A stretch of DNA of 47,029 nucleotides, from contig NZ_CDBH01000013.1 of assembly GCF_000820305.1 (NCBI RefSeq), forward strand, positions 1 through 47,029, read 5' to 3'. Position 1 is the first letter of the stretch, and each line of letters starts with the position of its first letter. This DNA is from Aeromonas dhakensis. Lineage in GTDB: Bacteria; Pseudomonadota; Gammaproteobacteria; Enterobacterales; Aeromonadaceae. This document shows, piece by piece, positions 28,477 to 37,212 of this stretch. The translations under genes and the position numbers were made by a program. Under the pieces are notes generated by a model. It did not search any database. It worked only from the letters and a program-made list of their open reading frames with translations, and had not been told where the DNA came from.

Positions 28477-29334
28477 TCAAAGAGTTTGCACATCCGTTGC
28501 AAAAGGTTTGCGACCCAGGCGACGAAAGGCGCCAGGGGTCAGACCAGTGAGACGGCGAAAGCGGTTGGCAAAGTTGGCGCCGTCACTGTAACCGACCCGG
28601 CCGGCCAGCTCGCCCAGCGGCCAGTTGGTATAGAGCAGCAGCTGGCGCGCCTTATTCATACGAAGCTCGGTGAGCCAGGCCATGGGGCTCATGCCGAACA
28701 CCTGCCGGCAGAGCCGGTGCAGGTGGGGCACCGAGCAGGCCATCTGATCGGCTAGCAAGGCCACGCTCCAGGGCTCGTCGAGGCGTGCCTCCACCCGTCG
28801 AAACAACGCCTGCAACCTGAGCTCGGGGGTGCCGCGCACCTCCCCCTGCAGGGTGCGCTCCAGGAGCGCCAGCAGCAGGCTCAGCAGCTGGGGCTGCAGC
28901 GGTGAACGTACGCCCTCCCCCTGCATCAGGCTGAGCAGGTGATAGAGCGGCTCCCCCTCCTCCCCCTGCCAGATGCGGTGACCGAGCCGGTGCAGGTGCT
29001 GCCAGCGCGGCACGTCATCCAGCAGGATCCAGCTGGTGCGCCACTGCGCCCCCACCAGCTTGAGGCCGCCCGGCACTGCCGCCGGCAAGAAGATGAGCGA
29101 ACCGGCCGGGATGGGCTGCTCGCCGTCATCGGTGAGCAGGGCGCCCCCCTCGTCGTGGCTCACCATCAGGATGTGAAACTCAGGCCGGTTGCGGCGGATC
29201 AGGTAGTGATCGCGGATGTGCGACAGCCCGGTCAGGAAGATGCCCGCCTCGCCGAGCAGTGGCAGCCCTTCTCGCCCGAGCATCCGCTCCTCGCAGGCCG
29301 GGGCGATTTCCAGACACTCGCTGACAAACGGCAT
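28477..29334 (-). CDS. AraC/XylS family transcription regulator
   Basis: 285 residues. The N-terminal half is a cupin-like ligand pocket ([37 protein letters not shown]). The C-terminal 100 residues hold the two helix-turn-helices: [24 protein letters not shown] and [40 protein letters not shown] precedes the ATG. It is divergent from the MATE transporter (120-base shared upstream region) and upstream of maeA on its own strand, so both are candidate targets. The effector is unknown; AraC proteins of this shape usually sense small carbon compounds. Confidence 0.9.
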   Translation of the reverse strand: MPFVSECLEIAPACEERMLGREGLPLLGEAGIFLTGLSHIRDHYLIRRNRPEFHILMVSHDEGGALLTDDGEQPIPAGSLIFLPAAVPGGLKLVGAQWRTSWILLDDVPRWQHLHRLGHRIWQGEEGEPLYHLLSLMQGEGVRSPLQPQLLSLLLALLERTLQGEVRGTPELRLQALFRRVEARLDEPWSVALLADQMACSVPHLHRLCRQVFGMSPMAWLTELRMNKARQLLLYTNWPLGELAGRVGYSDGANFANRFRRLTGLTPGAFRRLGRKPFATDVQTL

Positions 29335-29454
29335 AGCACCTCAACAGGATAGTTTTGCACAAGAAAGCCGAGAGAGGCTCACAGTGAAGCCACCCGCCAC
29401 TCCCCCTATCATACCCATGACAAACCTTGCTTTTTAGCTACCCGGTTAACATAA

Positions 29455-30834
29455 ATGAATTATTGGCAAGCGATTTTAAAACAAACCACCGATCGTGAGT
29501 TCATGACCCGATTGTGGCGGCTGGCCCTGCCGGTCTCGCTGCAATCCATGATGTTCTCCCTGCTCGGTCTCATCGACATCATGATGGTGAGCCAGCTTGG
29601 CACCACGGCTGTGGCGGCAGTCGGCTTGGGTAACCGGGTCTTCTTCTTCAATCTGCTGGTGATAGCGGGACTCTCGGGCGGGGTCTCGGTGTTGGCGGCA
29701 CAATATTACGGCCGCGGCGAGATGGCCGGGGTGCGCCGCTCGCTGGCGCTGGCGCTGGTGGGGGCCCTGGCGGTGAGCCTGCCATTTGCCCTCGTCTATG
29801 TGCTTTCACCTGGCAGCGTGCTCGGCTTTGCCAGCCAGGAGCCCGCGCTGCGCGAGCTTGCCGACGAGTTTTTGATGATCACCGGCGCTACCATTCTCTG
29901 CACTGCCGTGGTGGTGCCGCTGGAGTCGGCGCTGCGCTCGGTCGGCAATGCCGCCGCCCCCACCCGCATCGGCATCATCGCCATCATTGCCAACGTCATC
30001 CTCAACTACGCCCTCATTTTCGGTCATTTCGGCTTCGAGGCCATGGGGGTGGCCGGCTCGGCCTGGGGCACCACGATTTCGCGGCTGCTGCAGACTGCAC
30101 TGCTGCTGTGCTATGTGTGGCGCATCGAACCTCGCCTGATCCCGCGTAAGCAAGACTGGCTGGCCGCCTTCAAGCGCAAGGAGGTGGTGCGCTTCACCCT
30201 GATCGCCCTGCCGCTCCTGTTTCACGACGGGCTCTGGGCCTTCGGCATGCTGCTCTACGGCTTTCTTTACGCCCACCTTGGCACCGACTCGCTGGCCATC
30301 ATGACCACCCTCGGCACGCTGGAGAGCATCCTCATCTCCCTCTTCTTCGGGCTGGCGGTGGCCTGCTCCACCCTGCTCGGCCACCGGCTCGGGGCCGAAG
30401 AGTACGAGGTCGCCTGGCAGCACTCCCAGCTCTTTCTGCTGCTCGCCCCCATCGGTGCCCTGCTGGTGGGGATCGCGGTCTGGCTGCTGCAGACCCACCT
30501 GCTGCAGTGGGTCGGCAACCTGCCGGGCGAGCTGATGACGGAGGCCGGTCAGGTGCTCGCCATCCTGTGTCTGGGGATGCTGCTCAAGGTGTTCAACATG
30601 GTGGGCATCGTCGGGGTGCTGCGCTCGGGCGGGGACGTCAACTACAGCATCTTCATCGACATCGTCGGCATGTGGTGTATCGGCCTGCCGCTCGCCTGGG
30701 GAGCGGTCAACCTGCTCGGCTGGCCCCTCTCCTGGGTGGTGGCGGTGATCCTGCTGGAGGAGCTCAGCAAGATGCTGCTGGTGCAGCGCCGCATCCGCCA
30801 GCGCCGCTGGCTGCGCAATCTGGTGCTGGGATAA
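29455..30834 (+). CDS. MATE family efflux transporter
   Basis: 459 residues and 12 membrane helices in two halves. LALPVSLQSMMFSLLGLIDIMMVSQLG opens the first half and FTLIALPLLFHDGLWAFGMLLYGF the second, as in multidrug and toxic-compound extrusion proteins. These expel cationic drugs or metabolites in exchange for sodium or protons. The ATG at 29455 has no strong ribosome site; a Met at 29503 is an alternative, but it would cut the usual N-terminal segment. Divergent from the AraC regulator, which may control it. Confidence 0.92.
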   Translation: MNYWQAILKQTTDREFMTRLWRLALPVSLQSMMFSLLGLIDIMMVSQLGTTAVAAVGLGNRVFFFNLLVIAGLSGGVSVLAAQYYGRGEMAGVRRSLALALVGALAVSLPFALVYVLSPGSVLGFASQEPALRELADEFLMITGATILCTAVVVPLESALRSVGNAAAPTRIGIIAIIANVILNYALIFGHFGFEAMGVAGSAWGTTISRLLQTALLLCYVWRIEPRLIPRKQDWLAAFKRKEVVRFTLIALPLLFHDGLWAFGMLLYGFLYAHLGTDSLAIMTTLGTLESILISLFFGLAVACSTLLGHRLGAEEYEVAWQHSQLFLLLAPIGALLVGIAVWLLQTHLLQWVGNLPGELMTEAGQVLAILCLGMLLKVFNMVGIVGVLRSGGDVNYSIFIDIVGMWCIGLPLAWGAVNLLGWPLSWVVAVILLEELSKMLLVQRRIRQRRWLRNLVLG

Positions 30835-30973
30835 GGGAAGAGAGCAAAGCGGGAAAATGCGGGGTCATATCAATGACAGAAAATCCCGCTTTGCAGTATG
30901 CTGGCCTCCTCTTCAATCAGAGGCAGGGCCGACCCTTATGCCCCCTGCCCAGTAGTCGTTTAAGGAGACGAGC

Positions 30974-31222
30974 ATGCAACCACAAAAAGAGCTGATCACC
31001 GAGACTGCCCTGCTGGAGATGGCCAACAAGATCATCAAGGAACACGAAGACTTCATCCACGGCATGCGCGCCGATTCGGTGGAGCAGAAGGGGGAGATCC
31101 TGGTGTTCAAGGGGGAGTTCTTCCTGGCCGAAGATGGCACCCCGACCGGCAAGACCATGGCGGTGTTCAACATGTTCAAGCTGCTGGCCCAGCAGCTCTC
31201 CGGCAAGTACCAGCTGGGCTGA
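30974..31222 (+). CDS. yciN: YciN family (DUF2498) small protein
   Basis: 82 residues, the length of E. coli YciN, and matching it along the chain from memory: LLEMANKIIKEHEDFI, then EILVFKGEFFLAEDGTPT, then MAVFNMFKLLAQQLSGKY. Function is unknown. AAGGAG lies 7 bases before the ATG. It stands alone between the MATE gene and a convergent GGDEF gene. Confidence 0.92.
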   Translation: MQPQKELITETALLEMANKIIKEHEDFIHGMRADSVEQKGEILVFKGEFFLAEDGTPTGKTMAVFNMFKLLAQQLSGKYQLG

Positions 31223-31245
31223 GCCCGCCCAACCCCGCTCAAGCA

Positions 31246-31269
31246 AGATGCCGCCCTCAGGCGGCATCT
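31246..31269. terminator. Hairpin between yciN and the convergent GGDEF gene
   Basis: AGATGCCGCC (31246-31255), loop CTCA, GGCGGCATCT (31260-31269). It has no T-tract, and the loop contains the GGDEF gene's stop codon on the minus strand, so it is a stable end structure for both transcripts rather than a canonical terminator. Confidence 0.5.
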
Positions 31270-32396
31270 GTCTGTATGGCGGCAGGCTGTGCCGGCTTGC
31301 CACCCGGCTCCCCCACCACGCAGTTGCGCCCGGCCATCTTGGCCATGTAGAGGCACTCGTCGGCCCGATTGAGCAGATCCTCCACCCCCTCGCCGCGCAG
31401 GGCCAGGGTCAGGCCGATACTCACCGTCACCTCCAGCAGCTCATCGGAGGTGGGGCTCTTCACCAGCCGCGCCTCCACCGCCACCCGCAGCCGCTCGGCC
31501 ACCCGTTTGGCCTGGGCCAGCTCGGCGCAGTTGGGCTGCAGGATGGCAAACTCCTCGCCGCCGTAGCGGCCCAGCACCATGCCGGGCTCCAGCTGCTCCG
31601 CCAGGGTCGCCGCCACCTCCTTGAGCACCGCATCCCCCGCCAGATGGCCGAAGGTGTCGTTGATGCGCTTGAAGCGATCCAGATCCAGCAACAGCACCGC
31701 AAACGGCACCTGCTTGCGCACCATGTTCATCCTCGCCTTCTCCAGCTGCTTCATCAGCAGGCGGCGGTTCATCATGCCGGTCAGCTCGTCGGTGGTGGAC
31801 TCCCGGTAGAGCTGCAGCAGCATGTTGAGCTGGCCGCACTGCACCCAGCTGCTGGCCAGGGCAAACAGCCCCAGCAGCCAGATCTGGTTGAGGGTCTGCA
31901 CGCTCCAGAGCGGCTGCCCCACCAGCAGCCAGTTGCCGGCCAGCATGGTGACCAGAATGCCCCCCGCCAGCTGCAGGCCTAGGGAGAGCGGAATGGGGAA
32001 GATGGCGAACAGGCTGATGAGCAGGTAGGGGAAGGCCATGTAGCCCGCCTGCAACTCCTGATCCGCGCCGAAGCTGTGCAGGCAGATGAGGGAGAAGAGC
32101 ATCATCACCGCCATCAGGTAGCCAAGCGCCAGCTTCATGCGTTCGCGTTTGAAATGGATGAGGTAGGAGAAGGGGATGAGGGGGGAGAGGGCGAGCAGGC
32201 AGAAGATCCGGGCCTGAAACAGTTCATCGAACTGGGCGGCAGGCAAGGTCAGCCAGTCCACCACCGCCCAGGCGGGCAGGCCCACCATCAGCAGACAGGT
32301 GAGCAGCCGAAGACGCACCGTCATAAAGCCCATGCGGGTCAGGGTAAAATCTTCGGAGTGGGCACGGGCACTCCAGAACTCCGACAGCTTCAGCAT
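31257..32396 (-). CDS. Diguanylate cyclase with integral membrane sensor (GGDEF)
   Basis: 379 residues. About six hydrophobic helices fill residues 28-185, without a large periplasmic loop. The GGDEF domain follows: LLDLDRFKRINDTFGH (metal ligands about 238-240) and RYGGEEFAIL with GGEEF at 279-283. The four residues where an RxxD inhibition site would sit are EPGM, so product feedback should be absent, unlike the cyclase at 17321. GGAGG lies 6 bases before the ATG. The 246 bases upstream separate it from the divergent xanP gene. Confidence 0.92.
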   Translation of the reverse strand: MLKLSEFWSARAHSEDFTLTRMGFMTVRLRLLTCLLMVGLPAWAVVDWLTLPAAQFDELFQARIFCLLALSPLIPFSYLIHFKRERMKLALGYLMAVMMLFSLICLHSFGADQELQAGYMAFPYLLISLFAIFPIPLSLGLQLAGGILVTMLAGNWLLVGQPLWSVQTLNQIWLLGLFALASSWVQCGQLNMLLQLYRESTTDELTGMMNRRLLMKQLEKARMNMVRKQVPFAVLLLDLDRFKRINDTFGHLAGDAVLKEVAATLAEQLEPGMVLGRYGGEEFAILQPNCAELAQAKRVAERLRVAVEARLVKSPTSDELLEVTVSIGLTLALRGEGVEDLLNRADECLYMAKMAGRNCVVGEPGGKPAQPAAIQTDAA

Positions 32397-32642
32397 CCAG
32401 AGCCTCCAAATCGCAACAGAGGCCTCATTCTACGCCGTGCGGCGGCAAAATCCTATGCAACCCGGGCCATTTACGGGCGAGCGCCGTCACACAAACCGGC
32501 GGATCATAATCGCCGCGCGCAAACGTTTCAACCCATGGAAAAATAAACCCGTTTCCAGCCGAATTAGCGCTGGTCAGCCCGTTCTCAATCACTAAAATAG
32601 CGCCCAATTTTCTCCCCCCTCCCCCACATATTCGAGGTATTT

Positions 32643-34040
32643 ATGGAACAGGCTGCCGCCGTACGCGCAACCCGAGAGGCCCATCCACCCAGACGAGCCC
32701 ACAGCGAACTGGTCTACGGCATAGAGGATGTCCCACCCCTGCCCCAGACCCTGTTCGCCGCCCTGCAGCATATGCTCGCCATGTTTGTCGCCATCATCAC
32801 CCCGCCCCTCATCATCGCCAACGCCCTCGGCCTCCCTGCCGCCGACACCCGCTATATCGTCTCCATGTCGCTGGTCATGTCCGGCATCGCCTCCTTCATC
32901 CAGACCCGCCGCTTCGGCCCCCTCGGTTCCGGCCTGCTCTCGGTGCAGGGCACCAGCTTCAACTTCCTCGGCCCCATCATCGCCTCCGGCCTCGCCCTCA
33001 AACAGGCGGCCATGCCCACCGAGGATCTGCTGGGCACCCTGTTCGGCACCATGCTGGCGGCCGCCCTCACTATCGTGGTGATGAGCCGCTTCCTGCACCT
33101 GGTCAAACGGATCATCACCCCGCTGGTGACCGGCATCGTGGTGCTGCTCATCGGCCTGACCCTCATCAAGGTGGGCCTCATCAGCATGGGAGGCGGCTAT
33201 GGCGCCCTCTCGGACGGCAGCTTCGCCAGCCACACCAACCTCTTCCTCTCCCTGCTGGTCCTCGGCCTCATCGTGCTGCTGCAGCGCAGCCGCAACCCCT
33301 GGCTGCGCCTCTCCGCCATCATGATCGCCATGCTGGTGGGCTATGCGGTGGCGCTGCTGCTGGGCAAGGTCAACGCCCCCACCTTCGACGGCCCGCTGCT
33401 GATGGTGCCTGTTCCGCTCAACTACGGGCTCGGCTTTGACTGGCAGCTGTTCGTGCCGCTCGCCATCATCTTCGTGGTGACCGCGCTCGAGGCCATCGGC
33501 GACATGACCGCCACCTCCGACATCTCCGGCGAGCCGCTGGAAGGGCCTATCTACATGGAGCGGATCAAGGGCGGCGTGCTGGCCGATGGTGCCAACTCCA
33601 TGCTGGCGGCGGTCTTCTCCACCTTCCCCATGTCCACCTTCGCCCAGAACAACGGCGTCATCCAGCTGACCGGGGTGGCCAGCCGCCACGTCGGTCTCTT
33701 CATCGCCGCCATGCTGGCCCTGCTCGGCCTGTTCCCGGCGGTAGCGAGCCTGGTGCAGCAGATCCCCGAGCCCGTGCTGGGCGGCGCTACCATCGTCATG
33801 TTCGGCACCATCGCCGCCGCCGGCGTGCGCATCATCTCCCGCGAGGAGCTAGATCGCCGCGCCCTGATGATCCTGGCGGTGTCGCTGGCCATGGGCCTCG
33901 GAGTGGCCCAGGTGCCGGAAGTGCTGCAACACCTGCCGGATCTGGCCAAGAGCGTGCTCTCCTACGGTGTCGCCACCGGCGGCCTCACCGCCATCGTGCT
34001 CAACCTGCTGCTGCCCAAGCGCGCCGCCGCACAGGCCTGA
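32643..34040 (+). CDS. xanP: Xanthine permease, NCS2 family (XanP-like)
   Basis: 465 residues, 12-14 membrane helices. [49 protein letters not shown] and the family signature [14 protein letters not shown] agree closely with E. coli XanP as I recall it. It should import xanthine with protons; a uracil specificity is less likely, but that is inferred from similarity alone. GAGG precedes the ATG. It ends before a clear terminator. Confidence 0.92.
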   Translation: MEQAAAVRATREAHPPRRAHSELVYGIEDVPPLPQTLFAALQHMLAMFVAIITPPLIIANALGLPAADTRYIVSMSLVMSGIASFIQTRRFGPLGSGLLSVQGTSFNFLGPIIASGLALKQAAMPTEDLLGTLFGTMLAAALTIVVMSRFLHLVKRIITPLVTGIVVLLIGLTLIKVGLISMGGGYGALSDGSFASHTNLFLSLLVLGLIVLLQRSRNPWLRLSAIMIAMLVGYAVALLLGKVNAPTFDGPLLMVPVPLNYGLGFDWQLFVPLAIIFVVTALEAIGDMTATSDISGEPLEGPIYMERIKGGVLADGANSMLAAVFSTFPMSTFAQNNGVIQLTGVASRHVGLFIAAMLALLGLFPAVASLVQQIPEPVLGGATIVMFGTIAAAGVRIISREELDRRALMILAVSLAMGLGVAQVPEVLQHLPDLAKSVLSYGVATGGLTAIVLNLLLPKRAAAQA

Positions 34041-34060
34041 CACTCCGCCATCCTTGCACC

Positions 34061-34083
34061 AAAGCCCCGCCATGCGGGGCTTT
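34061..34083 (+). terminator. Terminator of xanP
   Basis: AAAGCCCCGC (34061-34070) pairs with GCGGGGCTTT (34074-34083) around CAT, 20 bases after the stop. Confidence 0.85.
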
Positions 34084-34139
34084 ACCTCCTTCGCCATCGC
34101 GGTTAGTGTGCAGGGCAGCCTCTGCTCAGGATGCCTGCC

Positions 34140-34838
34140 ATGCCCTATACCCTGCTCTCCCCCCTGCCCAGCAGCCACACCCCGGATCAGATCCTGGCCC
34201 AGGAGCAACTCTGGCTGCGGGAGTGCGCCCATGACCGCCAGCCCCGCGCCCACCTCTGGCAGGCTTCCCAATGCCTTATCGTCACCCGCAAGGATACCCG
34301 CTTGCCCCGCTACCAGGCCGCCTGCGAGCAGCTTGCCGCCGAGGGCTGGCCCGTGCATGTGCGCGACAGCGGCGGCACCGCCGTGCCCCACGGCGCCGGC
34401 ATCCTCAATCTGTCGCTCATGCTGCCTCGCACCACCACGGATCTGGCCCACTACTACCGGCTGCTGGGGGCGCCGCTGCTCGCCCTGCTGGGGGAATATG
34501 GTCTTGAGGGGAGTTATGACTTCGTGCCCGGCTCGTTTTGCGATGGCCAGTACAATCTGGTGATCGGGGGTCGCAAGGTAACCGGCACCGCCCAGCGCTG
34601 GCTGGCGCCGGGCCAGGATCACCAAGGCGCCGTGCTGGCCCAGGCCATGCTGCTGGTGGCCGGCGATGTAGACGAGGGCACCCGGATGGCGAGCCGCTTC
34701 TACGAGCTGGCGGGTGGTGAGCTGCGCTTTCTGCCGGGCACCTCCACCACCATCGCGCAAGCCATAGCTTGGCAAGGGAGCGAGGGCGAACTGGTGGAGA
34801 AGGTGCGAGAACAGCTGAAGCAAGGGCTTGAGGAGTAA
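34140..34838 (+). CDS. Lipoate-protein ligase / octanoyltransferase-like protein
   Basis: 232 residues of the biotin/lipoate ligase fold. The glycine-rich substrate motif is RDSGGTAVPHGAGILNLSLML, and the conserved lysine loop is YNLVIGGRKVTGTAQRW. A cysteine just before it (GSFCDGQYN) could act as in octanoyltransferases, but its position is not the diagnostic one, so ligase versus transferase is open. The substrate is expected to be a lipoyl domain of a 2-oxoacid dehydrogenase or the glycine cleavage H protein. I take the ATG at 34140 because AGGA is 8 bases upstream; the one at 34131 has its AGG too close. Confidence 0.82.
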   Translation: MPYTLLSPLPSSHTPDQILAQEQLWLRECAHDRQPRAHLWQASQCLIVTRKDTRLPRYQAACEQLAAEGWPVHVRDSGGTAVPHGAGILNLSLMLPRTTTDLAHYYRLLGAPLLALLGEYGLEGSYDFVPGSFCDGQYNLVIGGRKVTGTAQRWLAPGQDHQGAVLAQAMLLVAGDVDEGTRMASRFYELAGGELRFLPGTSTTIAQAIAWQGSEGELVEKVREQLKQGLEE

Positions 34839-34871
34839 CAATCCCCACGCCAATTTCTACTGATAGGGGGA

Positions 34872-34918
34872 CGGCTCTTCTACACCAGCAAACCACCAGT
34901 GACTTCGGTCCATGTGCT
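34872..34918 (+). mobile_element. 47-base scrap of an IS481-type transposase gene
   Basis: It reads like the transposase segment at 35731-35775 (shared words ACACCAGCAA and TCGGTCCATGTGCT) but with many differences. It is therefore from an older, separate copy, not a duplicate of the present element. Confidence 0.65.
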
Positions 34919-34931
34919 GACATGGTGCTGC

Positions 34932-35065
34932 TGTAGTGGTCAACTAAATCCGGACACATAGTTAAGCCGAGTCTCGGCTTTTGCTGGCGGTATTCCATCA
35001 TTGTGTTGATGTGGACGCCGCCAGTTGTAGTAATCCATCAGGTGTATGGAGATGGTATTCACCTG
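34932..35065 (-). mobile_element. End of an IS3-family element with orfB C-terminus
   Basis: TGTAGTGGTCAACTAAATCC at 34932 has the form of an IS3-type terminal repeat. On the minus strand it is followed inward by the end of an orfB transposase, which contains HLMDYYNWRRPHQHNDGIPP and stops at 34940. The remainder of the element is missing; the IS481 element begins where it breaks off. Confidence 0.75.
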
Positions 35066-36214
35066 ACAGTTGCCCACAAAAGGGAGTGGTCATACGGCTT
35101 CAAACCGGATAACAAAACGGTACCCCTACCGTGTTATCTGGAGTCACCGCATGACCACCAACGAGAAAGTAGCACGTCGTAAACTCAGCCTGCTAGAGCT
35201 CGCCAAAGAGCTCAATAATGTCAGCAAAGCCTGCAAGCTCATCGGCTACAGCCGTCAGCAGTTCTACGAAATTCGCCGTAATTACCAGACCTATGGCGCC
35301 GAGGGCTTGCTCGACAAACTGCCCGGCTGCAAAGGGGTTCATCCCAACCGGGTCGCTCCCGAGATTGAGCAGGCCATCCTCGATTACTCACTGACCCAAC
35401 CTACCCATGGACCGTTGCGGGTCGCGCAAGAACTCGCTCTGCAAGGCATCAACGTCAGTGCGGGTAGCGTGCGTGGCGTGTGGCAACGTCACGATTTGCT
35501 CTCTAAACACGACCGTTTGTTGCGCCTCGAGAAAACTCACCGGGAGTAGACGATTGAGCTCAATGACGAGCAAATTCGCCTGTTAGAGCGCTTCAGTCCC
35601 GAGTTCCGCGAACGCCAGATTGAGGTCCATTACACCGGGGAACTGGTGGCGGTCGATACCTTCTTCGTCGGTGTACTCAAGGGGGTTGGCTACAAACCGT
35701 ACTGGACTGCTACAGCCGCCACGCCTGGGGGCGGCTCTACACCAGCAAGCTGCCGGTGACCTCGGTCCATGTGCTCAATGAAACTGTGTTGCCGTTCTTC
35801 GAGGCTCACGAGGCGCGGGTCTACACCATCCTGTCGGATAACGGACGTGAGTTCTGTGGGCGCCCTGACCATCATCCCTACGAGCTGTTCCTGCAACTGG
35901 AGGGGATTGAACATCGGACAACCAAGGTGCGCAGGCCGCAGAGCAACGGTTTTATCGAACGGCTGCATCGCACACTGCTGGATGAACACTTCCGTATCAA
36001 GGGGAGGACGACCTGGTATGAGTCGGTAGAGCAGATGCAGACAGACCTGGATAGCTACCTGGAGCACTACAACACCCAGCGGCCACATCAGGGCAGGATG
36101 ATGGAGGGACAGACGCCTTACAGCATGTTCAAGAAGGGTCTGAAATTGATACCGAAGGAAGTGCGCTCTAAAGTAGCGTAAACAAGACACCGGTTTGAGG
36201 CCTGTGTCAGGTGA
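35059..36214 (+). mobile_element. IS481-family insertion sequence, degenerate
   Basis: The transposase remains are enclosed by TCACCTGACA (35059-35068) and its inverse TGTCAGGTGA (36205-36214), which I take as the approximate ends. The left copy overlaps the IS3 remnant, so exact ends and target duplication are uncertain. On the right it adjoins the decayed CDI immunity gene. Confidence 0.65.
35151..36181 (+). pseudogene. IS481-family transposase, broken by a stop and a frameshift
   Basis: The N-terminal helix-turn-helix part (MTTNEKVARRKLSLLELAKE; YSRQQFYEIRRN) runs to a TAG at 35547. The same frame continues with the first catalytic aspartate (ELVAVDTFFVGVLKGVG). Near 35695-35705 bases are missing, so the reading frame shifts before DCYSRHAWGRLYTSK. 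The rest carries the second aspartate (ILSDNGREFCG) and the glutamate (GFIERLHRTLLDEHF), to the stop at 36181. All three DDE residues survive, but the protein cannot be made as one chain. It is therefore a fixed scar unless supplied in trans. Confidence 0.88.
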
Positions 36215-36314
36215 TAACTAGATCTGTACAAACCGGCCCTACATCTGTCGAATCTCTGATAGTAAGATCCAAAATTCCTTTTCTATCATTTCGAATTCTG
36301 GCCCATCCTCCATC

Positions 36315-36382
36315 GCGATCAGCGATCAGCGATCAGCGATCAGCGATCAGCGATCAGCGATCAGCGATCAGCGATCAGCGAT
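36315..36382. repeat. Heptamer array (GCGATCA), nine full copies plus a partial
   Basis: Nine perfect GCGATCA units run from 36315 to 36377, followed by GCGAT. Each contains one GATC, so nine Dam sites lie at 7-base spacing. On the minus strand the unit reads TGATCGC and sits inside the small immunity gene that starts at 36519. Seven is not a multiple of three, so copy-number change shifts frame; three or more copies bring a TGA into the gene's frame. Confidence 0.97.
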
Positions 36383-36519
36383 ACCATATCTAAATTCTCT
36401 GTGAGGGAGAGCTCTGGATCCTGATAAATACTAAATGCCTCTTTTGATATTTTAAAAACATCAAATCCACCGACAGCTGTTTTTTCAAGCCTATCGGCCA
36501 CTATGTATCCTAGAGTCAT
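36361..36519 (-). pseudogene. Small CDI-type immunity gene, truncated by the heptamer array
   Basis: It starts at 36519 with GAGGA 7 bases upstream and begins 8 bases after the toxin-tail stop, as an immunity gene should. It reads MTLGYIVADRLEKTAVGGFD and onward to DMVSLIADR, where the heptamer array gives TGA (52 residues). With a single heptamer the frame would run on through MEDGPEFEMIEKEFWILLSE to a TAG at 36239. With two copies it would enter a different open frame (DGGWARIRNDRKGILDL). The single-copy form looks like the ancestral 74-residue protein. I do not recognise a family. Whether it is dead or switchable depends on copy number in other isolates. Confidence 0.7.
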
Positions 36520-36527
36520 TGTTGTCC

Positions 36528-36761
36528 TCAACTCTTCAATTCAGCTCCCATTGGAGAGTAATGCTGAGCGTCAACTGGCTATCCATTAATATTCTTTGGA
36601 TGGACACGAATTACACTTCCTGAATTATGATCACTCTCCATACATTGCCTCGTATTACCAGTTTTAGGGTTGAACTCCGTAAAAAGATAGGTTCTTCGGA
36701 TAGCAACCTCTGCTCTAGCAGTAACTTCTAGCATAGAATATCTAACACAACCATTAGTCAT
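36528..36761 (-). pseudogene. Toxin C-terminal domain remnant with an amber codon
   Basis: A frame beginning MTNGCVRYSMLEVTARAEVA continues through GNTRQCMESDHNSGSVIRVH to a TAG at 36579. The same frame resumes at once as PVDAQHYSPMGAELKS and ends at 36528, just before the immunity start. The TAG replaces what reads as a Gln (HPKNING-Q-PVDAQHY). The sequence style, including the HPKNING-type end, is that of short toxin tails of polymorphic toxins. Two TAA codons lie directly upstream, so this tail is cut off from the CdiA frame. No activity is assigned. Confidence 0.65.
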
Positions 36762-36960
36762 TTTTTATTAATGGCTGTACTTTTTAAGTTCTTATAGTAA
36801 TCCAGAGCATCCATCAATTTTAATCCCCCCCCCTTAAATAACTAACTTTATAAAAAGCATTAACAAAACATGTATAGTTGTAGCGACAACATACTAACAG
36901 CATGCTGATTAATTAGCATGAAGGTGCGAGCGACTTTTTCGCACCTTCAGTAAGAAGCGT
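36762..36960 (-). other. Decayed start of the last CDI module, with poly-G tract and hairpins
   Basis: Plus-strand ATAGTTGTAGCGA at 36874-36886 is identical to the toxin junction of the module at 43092-43104 (it encodes the RYNY motif on the minus strand), so a toxin once began here. Nine Cs at 36825-36833 (G9 on the minus strand) then put the frame into a stop. With 7 or 10 Gs it would stay open through LKLMDALDYYKNLKSTAINK to a stop overlapping the ATG at 36761. A palindromic stem at 36901-36920 (CATGCT/AGCATG) and a 10-bp stem at 36920-36948 (GAAGGTGCGA/TCGCACCTTC) follow the immunity gene at 36961. Confidence 0.5.
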
Positions 36961-37212
36961 CTAGGCTCTACTGCCCCTAAATAAAAGAATTATACAACCT
37001 GATATTCCAATAATCACACCGAGCGCAACGCCCTTGGATGCAAAAAACAAATACTCATCTAAAACATTAAAAGTGTGACCATATCTAAAATAGATATAAA
37101 CATCAATAAGAATGCCAGCAAATCCTGCCAATATAGGTGTAAAAAACATCGAGGTGGCAATCACCCCTATACATCTTGCAACAAAAATGAAAATTCTACT
37201 TTTTAAATTCAT
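36961..37212 (-). CDS. Membrane immunity protein of the 37196 toxin module
   Basis: 83 residues with three hydrophobic segments (IFIFVARCIGVIATSMFF; LAGFAGILIDVYIYF; GVALGVIIGISGCIILLF) and a basic C-terminus. It starts 17 bases inside the end of the preceding toxin frame, the overlap expected of a toxin/immunity pair. A small polytopic immunity protein fits a membrane-damaging toxin, which is what its partner looks like. AT-rich, like the toxin tail. No named family recognised. Confidence 0.7.
   Translation of the reverse strand: MNLKSRIFIFVARCIGVIATSMFFTPILAGFAGILIDVYIYFRYGHTFNVLDEYLFFASKGVALGVIIGISGCIILLFRGSRA

Noticed and set aside
32592..33689. 365-codon minus-strand frame opposite xanP
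   Set aside because: Low-complexity His/Gly/Glu-rich antisense reading of a membrane transporter gene.
36315..36382. The heptamer array considered as a CRISPR or iteron origin
   Set aside because: Units are 7 bases with no spacers, so it is not CRISPR. There is no replication protein gene, DnaA box cluster or plasmid gene nearby to support an origin.
36211..36393. Plus-strand frame with SAISDQR repeated three times
   Set aside because: The GCGATCA heptamer is open in all three plus frames, so a repeat peptide appears by itself. There is no ribosome site, and the immunity frame on the minus strand explains the locus better.
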